Below are positions 7,275-10,472 of a stretch of DNA of 10,472 nt, piece by piece. The position numbers and the translations under genes are program-made. The DNA lies in assembly GCA_002378565.1 (NCBI GenBank), contig DFSH01000039.1:1-10472 (forward strand), read 5' to 3'. Positions within the stretch are counted from its first letter, which is position 1; every line of letters begins with the position of its first letter. The DNA is from Flavobacteriales bacterium UBA3442 (lineage in GTDB: Bacteria > Bacteroidota > Bacteroidia > Flavobacteriales > Schleiferiaceae). The notes beneath the pieces are model-generated. The model was not told where the DNA came from. It was given only the letters and a program-made list of their open reading frames with translations, and searched no databases.

Positions 7275-7282
7275 CAAAGGTA
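7275..7282 (-). promoter_or_regulatory. -7 box (TACCTTTG) just before the panD start
   Basis: On the minus strand TACCTTTG is an exact TAnnTTTG match ending 6 bases before the panD ATG. A TTG lies 23 bases further upstream, at the long end of the usual -33 spacing. This suggests panD, the flippase gene and radA can be transcribed separately from panC, with an mRNA that starts at or near the panD ATG. Confidence 0.6.
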
Positions 7283-7326
7283 CTTGGAATTTTGGATTGC
7301 TCCGGCAAGGAAACAAACTCAAGATT

Positions 7327-8211
7327 TCAGCCCGTATACACGGTTAGGTTGTCAATCAACCGAACCTCGCCAGCAAAAGCAGAGACCATGACCTGAACTT
7401 TTTTGTCATGATTTCTCAGAGGAATCATGGGATCGGGGCAGGTTAAATCATCGGCACAGACCACATCAATGGCTTCAACAATCAAAGCCCCACTAGCCTG
7501 AATGGCGCCAGTCATTTGACTTTGAATCTCCACGGGGCTAAGCGATCCCTGGCTGTCAGCAATAGCCTGCAAGGCGATGAAAATCACAGACGCATCAGCG
7601 CATTGATCGGGGGTGAGTCGGCGATTTCTGGAGCTCATGGCCAATCCGCTAGGCTCCCTGACAATGGGGCAGGGAATGATCTCAGGGTTGCTGTCCCTGA
7701 TGGTTGCCAGTTGCTGAACCACCTTCACTTGTTGGAAATCTTTGAGGCCAAAAAAGGCCTTGTCGGGCATCAACAGATCAAAGAGGCGATTCACCACGGT
7801 GGCCACACCTTGAAAATGCCCTGGGCGATGCGCGCCTTCCAGCAGGCCATCCAATCCGGCCAAATCAAAGTGGTCAGGCGCCACGCCATGAGGGTACAAT
7901 AGGTCGGTTTCAGGCAGGAAAACTGCATGACAGCCAACGGAGTGAAGCATAGCTATATCGCCATCCACGTCTGATGGGTAGGCAGAAAAATCTGCGCTTA
8001 GATTGAACTGCGTAGGGTTGATGTAGATGCTAGCAACCACCACATCGCAGTGCTGCATGGCAGACTGAATCAGCGCCAAATGCCCTTCGTGCAAAGCACC
8101 CATGGTAGGAACAAAGCCAACGGTAGACCCTTTTTCCAGTGCCTGTTTCCAAGCAATGATGTCAGCCACAGAGATCAGTTGAGTGGGCGCTTGGTTTGGC
8201 GTAGGTGTCAT
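7327..8211 (-). CDS. panC: Pantothenate synthetase (pantoate--beta-alanine ligase)
   Basis: PanC joins pantoate and beta-alanine with ATP through a pantoyl-adenylate to give pantothenate, the coenzyme A precursor. The 294-residue protein carries the nucleotidyltransferase HIGH-type motif as HEGH at 41-44 in VPTMGALHEGHL, the pantoate-binding YINPTQFN at 63-70, FGLKDFQQ at 154-161, and the ATP-binding VREPSGLAMSSRNR at 184-197 (KMSKS-equivalent MSSRN). The N-terminal region up to the first beta strand is about 10 residues longer than in many PanC proteins, but the next Met is residue 37, inside the active-site motif, so the ATG at 8211 is kept. It heads the minus-strand run panC-panD-flippase-radA and diverges from the GT5-like gene across 113 bp. 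The promoter box TAGATTTG lies 7 bases before the ATG. Confidence 0.96.
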   Translation of the reverse strand: MTPTPNQAPTQLISVADIIAWKQALEKGSTVGFVPTMGALHEGHLALIQSAMQHCDVVVASIYINPTQFNLSADFSAYPSDVDGDIAMLHSVGCHAVFLPETDLLYPHGVAPDHFDLAGLDGLLEGAHRPGHFQGVATVVNRLFDLLMPDKAFFGLKDFQQVKVVQQLATIRDSNPEIIPCPIVREPSGLAMSSRNRRLTPDQCADASVIFIALQAIADSQGSLSPVEIQSQMTGAIQASGALIVEAIDVVCADDLTCPDPMIPLRNHDKKVQVMVSAFAGEVRLIDNLTVYTG

Positions 8212-8218
8212 GATGGGC

Positions 8219-8226
8219 CAAATCTA
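8219..8226 (-). promoter_or_regulatory. -7 box (TAGATTTG) just before the panC start
   Basis: On the minus strand TAGATTTG matches TAnnTTTG exactly and ends 7 bases before the panC ATG. A TTG lies 16 bases upstream of it, slightly short of the usual -33 spacing. A transcript from here would have a leader of only a few bases or none. Confidence 0.55.
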
Positions 8227-8267
8227 TGGCGGCAAAGAATAGCAAGAGCTAAAACCTGAAAAATTCG

Positions 8268-8275
8268 TAACTTTG
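8268..8275 (+). promoter_or_regulatory. -7 box (TAACTTTG) upstream of the GT5-like gene
   Basis: TAACTTTG is an exact TAnnTTTG match, identical to the box before the OmpA gene. It ends 49 bases before the ATG at 8325, so the GT5-DUF4270-glmS transcript would have a leader of roughly 40-45 bases. No clear TTG is seen at the -33 distance. With the minus-strand panC box at 8219-8226 it forms a divergent promoter region. Confidence 0.6.
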
Positions 8276-8324
8276 CAAGAAGTCCAAAAAGGCCCTTTGA
8301 CGAGCCGCCTGAACCCACGACACC

Positions 8325-9122
8325 ATGACCAAGCGACGCATCCTTTATATTTCTCACGAAATCAAGCCCTATTTTTTGGAGTCTGTCATTGCACAGGCAG
8401 CTTTGGACTTCCCTAAAAAGATGAATGCAAAAGGCCATGAGATTCGCGTCTTCATGCCCCGATTTGGCAGCATCAATGAGCGCCGTCATCAGTTGCATGA
8501 GGTGATTCGATTGAGTGGCATCAATGTGGTCATCGATGACATGGACATGCCTTTGATCATCAAGGTGGCTTCTGTTCCTGGTGCAAAAATTCAAGTATAC
8601 TTCATTGATAACGAGGATTACTTCAAGCGCAAAGGCACATGGGTAGACAAAGAAGGTAAAGCTTACCCAGACAATGGGGAGCGCAGCTTGTTCTTTGCGA
8701 AAAGCGTTTTTGAGACCATTAAAAAATTGGGCTGGAAGCCAGATGTCATGCACATGATGGGCTGGATGGGAGCTGCCATTCCTGCCTACAAGGAACAGTT
8801 CAACAACAACGACCCCCACTTCAAGGATGTCAAGACTGTCTACTCAGTCTTCAATGACAGCTTTGAGGGAAAAATGGATGATGGCATGACCAGAGGCATG
8901 ACCTTTGACAAGCTGGATGTTGTGAGCGATTTTGCTGAAGGCACTGCTGATGCATGGTACGCAGCGGGGTGCAAGCACAGCCAACATGTGCTTCGCATGG
9001 AAGATTTAAGCGACAGCCGCGTCAAGGCGCTGGAAGCTGCAGGCGTGACCATGGAAGATGGCACGGGCTTTGTTGAGTCTCCTGCCGATTTGCTTGATTA
9101 CTATGAGACCCTTTTTGACTAA
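8325..9122 (+). CDS. Stand-alone GT5-like (glycogen/starch synthase N-terminal) domain protein
   Basis: The 265-residue protein resembles only the N-terminal Rossmann half of glycogen/starch synthases (GT5): ILYISHEIKPY at the start, KGHEIRVFMPRFG at about 36-48, then VYFIDNEDYF, a DNGERSLFFAKSVFE segment and WKPDVMHMMGWM at about 137-148. Full synthases are about 470 residues or more; the C-terminal GT-B half with the catalytic Glu is absent. The ADP-glucose-binding KxGGLADV motif expected after the first strand is replaced by FLESVIAQ. Ordinary glycogen synthesis is therefore unlikely. Short proteins of this kind are widespread in Bacteroidota beside panC and are usually labelled glycogen synthase; the label should be read as fold similarity only. 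No frameshift or internal stop suggests recent decay. The DUF4270 gene follows after 4 bp and glmS after that, so the three are probably one operon. Confidence 0.8.
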   Translation: MTKRRILYISHEIKPYFLESVIAQAALDFPKKMNAKGHEIRVFMPRFGSINERRHQLHEVIRLSGINVVIDDMDMPLIIKVASVPGAKIQVYFIDNEDYFKRKGTWVDKEGKAYPDNGERSLFFAKSVFETIKKLGWKPDVMHMMGWMGAAIPAYKEQFNNNDPHFKDVKTVYSVFNDSFEGKMDDGMTRGMTFDKLDVVSDFAEGTADAWYAAGCKHSQHVLRMEDLSDSRVKALEAAGVTMEDGTGFVESPADLLDYYETLFD

Positions 9123-9126
9123 CACT

Positions 9127-10398
9127 ATGCGTTATTTCATTGGCATTGCACTACTTGGAGCAATCGCATGCTCTTGCGAGAGAAACACAGGAACCATTGG
9201 CCTGAATCACGTTAATCACAACGGATTTGAGCTGGGAGACCATCAATCACTTCCAGTGGTTGCTACGTCGGAGACTTTTGACTCCCTTCACACCTCACAG
9301 CCAAATTTTCTCATGCTTGGGGAATACGATGACCCGATTTTCGGTCACGCAAAGGCCAGTTTTGTCAGCCAGATTATCCTCACAGGGTTGAGTCCTGACT
9401 TTGGCGTCAATGCTATTGTGGATTCAGCCTTTTTGATTTTACCCAAGGCAGCTGTCTATGGTGACAGCTCCGCGCCCTTAGGCTTCACGGTCAAACGACT
9501 CGGCGAGGTGCTATCTGTGGATAGTTCCTACTTGAGTTCAAGCAGTTTCACTGGTGTTGAATTGCTTTGTGATACAGTCATTGAGCACCCACGCAATGGC
9601 ACAGCTTTGGTGGTCCGCATGGATACGGGCTTTTTCCAATCGTGGGTTGTTGATGCTTCACAAAACACCCCGGAGCACTTTGCTTCCAACACGGATTTTG
9701 TCAGTTACATGCCAGGACTCATCCTAGAGCCTAAGCCAGGCAACCAAGCCATGTACAGCTTCAACAAATCGGTTCAAGACATCCGCGTTCGCTTGTATTA
9801 CAGCAATGACAGCCTGCGCAATGACACCGTAGGTAAAGGCGTGCTTCCCTTTGACATGCTTTTGTGGGAGATCGCCCGTTCGGCGAACGTATTTGAGTTG
9901 GATCACAGCAATGCCAGTTTTAATCTCGGCAGCCAGGACAGCGTTAACGGAGAACACACCGTGTATTTGCAAGCCATGGGCGGCAGCGCCATTCGCTTGA
10001 ACATGGTGGGTCTGGATTCACTTCGTGGTAAAGGTTTGCTGGTGAACTATGCCTCCTTAAGGATCCCTGTCAGAGAGGGTTCTGCTCTGATTTACTCCGC
10101 CCCAAATAGCATCCTTGGCTTAGTGCCTAGAGGCAACTCAAGGCCTTTGTTGCGCGATTACTACAACGCCAACCCCGGTGGCGCATTGATGGTCCAATCG
10201 GTGCTGAGGGACCGCTACTACACTTTAGAAATCACCCGCCATGTACAGCGTTTGTTGAGTAATACCGATAGCGCATCTCCTGAAATTTTGATTGTTCCAT
10301 CTGCCATGGCAGGCAGCGCTAACCGTGCCGTGATCAATGGCAACCTGGACCCAGTGGCTCCCATCACTTTAGAGCTTTACACCTCAAAGCCCTTTTAA
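9127..10398 (+). CDS. DUF4270-family lipoprotein
   Basis: This 423-residue protein has a lipoprotein-like signal peptide, MRYFIGIALLGAIACSC, with C15 (or C17) as the probable lipidated residue. The mature part is rich in beta strands and short polar loops and matches the Bacteroidota DUF4270 family as I recall it: an early YDDPIFGHAKASFVSQI block, a following VDSAFLILP strand, and YYTLEITRHVQRLL near the C-terminus. The function is unknown; location is probably the periplasm or outer membrane. The start at 9127 is 4 bp after the GT5-like stop. An in-frame ATG at 9058 would overlap that gene by 65 bases and spoil the signal peptide, so it is rejected. glmS begins 12 bp after the stop. The GT5-like / DUF4270 / glmS order is, to my knowledge, common in this phylum. 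Confidence 0.85.
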   Translation: MRYFIGIALLGAIACSCERNTGTIGLNHVNHNGFELGDHQSLPVVATSETFDSLHTSQPNFLMLGEYDDPIFGHAKASFVSQIILTGLSPDFGVNAIVDSAFLILPKAAVYGDSSAPLGFTVKRLGEVLSVDSSYLSSSSFTGVELLCDTVIEHPRNGTALVVRMDTGFFQSWVVDASQNTPEHFASNTDFVSYMPGLILEPKPGNQAMYSFNKSVQDIRVRLYYSNDSLRNDTVGKGVLPFDMLLWEIARSANVFELDHSNASFNLGSQDSVNGEHTVYLQAMGGSAIRLNMVGLDSLRGKGLLVNYASLRIPVREGSALIYSAPNSILGLVPRGNSRPLLRDYYNANPGGALMVQSVLRDRYYTLEITRHVQRLLSNTDSASPEILIVPSAMAGSANRAVINGNLDPVAPITLELYTSKPF

Positions 10399-10410
10399 AA
10401 ACTGACCCAT

Positions 10411-10472
10411 ATGTGTGGCATTGTTGGATACTTAGGCGATAAACAGGCAGGAAACATCCTGATCACCGGATT
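10411..10472 (+). CDS. glmS: Glutamine--fructose-6-phosphate aminotransferase, 5' end only
   Basis: Only the first 20 codons are in the window, reading MCGIVGYLGDKQAGNILITG. Met followed by the N-terminal nucleophile Cys and GIVGY is the signature of class II glutamine amidotransferases of the GlmS type, where C2 becomes the catalytic residue after Met removal. GlmS makes glucosamine-6-phosphate, the first step toward UDP-GlcNAc for peptidoglycan and LPS. PurF has a similar amidotransferase domain but usually a different, longer lead; the DUF4270 neighbour favours GlmS. The 12-bp gap shows no promoter box or ribozyme-like leader, so it is probably cotranscribed with the two genes before it. 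Confidence 0.88.
   Translation, partial: MCGIVGYLGDKQAGNILITG

Noticed and set aside
7269..7322. An 18-residue N-terminal extension of PanD from the ATG at 7322
   Set aside because: The ATG at 7268 places G24-S25, R54 and Y58 exactly as in E. coli PanD, and the extension would contain the promoter box.
7516..7902. A 128-codon plus-strand open frame inside panC
   Set aside because: It is antisense to conserved panC motifs and shows no features of its own.
8208..8819. A 203-codon open frame on the minus strand, antisense to the GT5-like gene
   Set aside because: It overlaps a well-supported gene, resembles no family I know, has a low-complexity shadow-like composition and would also overlap the panC start and both promoter boxes.
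9058..9126. An earlier in-frame ATG for the DUF4270 lipoprotein
   Set aside because: It would overlap the GT5-like gene and destroy the clean lipoprotein signal peptide that starts at 9127.
10399..10410. A glmS ribozyme/riboswitch leader
   Set aside because: The gap before glmS is only 12 bp, too short for the ribozyme known from Gram-positive bacteria.
1..10472. tRNA, rRNA, CRISPR array, insertion sequence or phage genes
   Set aside because: No direct-repeat arrays, transposase-like or phage-like proteins or tRNA-like cloverleaf segments were seen; genes and gaps are accounted for by ordinary chromosomal content.

Overview
This window looks like chromosomal DNA from a member of the Bacteroidota, most likely a marine or freshwater Flavobacteriales-type lineage; genus cannot be told from the sequence. 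Three signs support this. The first gene ends in a type IX secretion (T9SS) sorting domain. Several genes carry exact Bacteroidota -7 boxes (TAnnTTTG) and no Shine-Dalgarno sequence. A DUF4270 lipoprotein lies next to a stand-alone GT5-type domain gene and glmS. Coding density is high, there is no gene-free stretch over 120 bases, and I see no RNA gene, mobile element or CRISPR array.

Layout. (1) 1-1115 (+): the 3' part of a secreted T9SS cargo protein, followed by a strong hairpin terminator. (2) 1166-1804 (-): a ComF-family phosphoribosyltransferase, convergent with the cargo gene. (3) 1827-4484 (+): a membrane-anchored coiled-coil protein of unknown function, exonuclease III (xth) 5 bp later, then an OmpA/MotB-type lipoprotein with its own promoter box. 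(4) 8211-4521 (-): panC, panD, a flippase-like membrane protein and radA, read in that order. (5) 8325 to the right edge (+): a GT5-like domain protein, a DUF4270 lipoprotein and the start of glmS, spaced 4 and 12 bp apart.

How the genes relate. PanC and PanD make pantothenate from pantoate and aspartate. The flippase-like gene starts 2 bp after the panD stop and radA follows after 49 bp, so repair and membrane functions may share the pantothenate transcript. The divergent 8212-8324 region has a promoter box for each side. GT5-like protein, DUF4270 lipoprotein and GlmS look like one transcription unit; GlmS makes glucosamine-6-phosphate for peptidoglycan and LPS, which hints at an envelope or sugar role for its neighbours (inference).

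The main points of interest are: the GT5-like protein, which lacks both the ADP-glucose-binding KxGGL motif and the whole C-terminal catalytic half; promoter boxes that end only 4-7 bases before the start codons of panC, panD and the OmpA gene, suggesting leaderless or nearly leaderless mRNAs; and the 22-bp divergent gap between comF and the coiled-coil gene. I found no convincing new defence or mobile system; most of the window is conserved housekeeping DNA.
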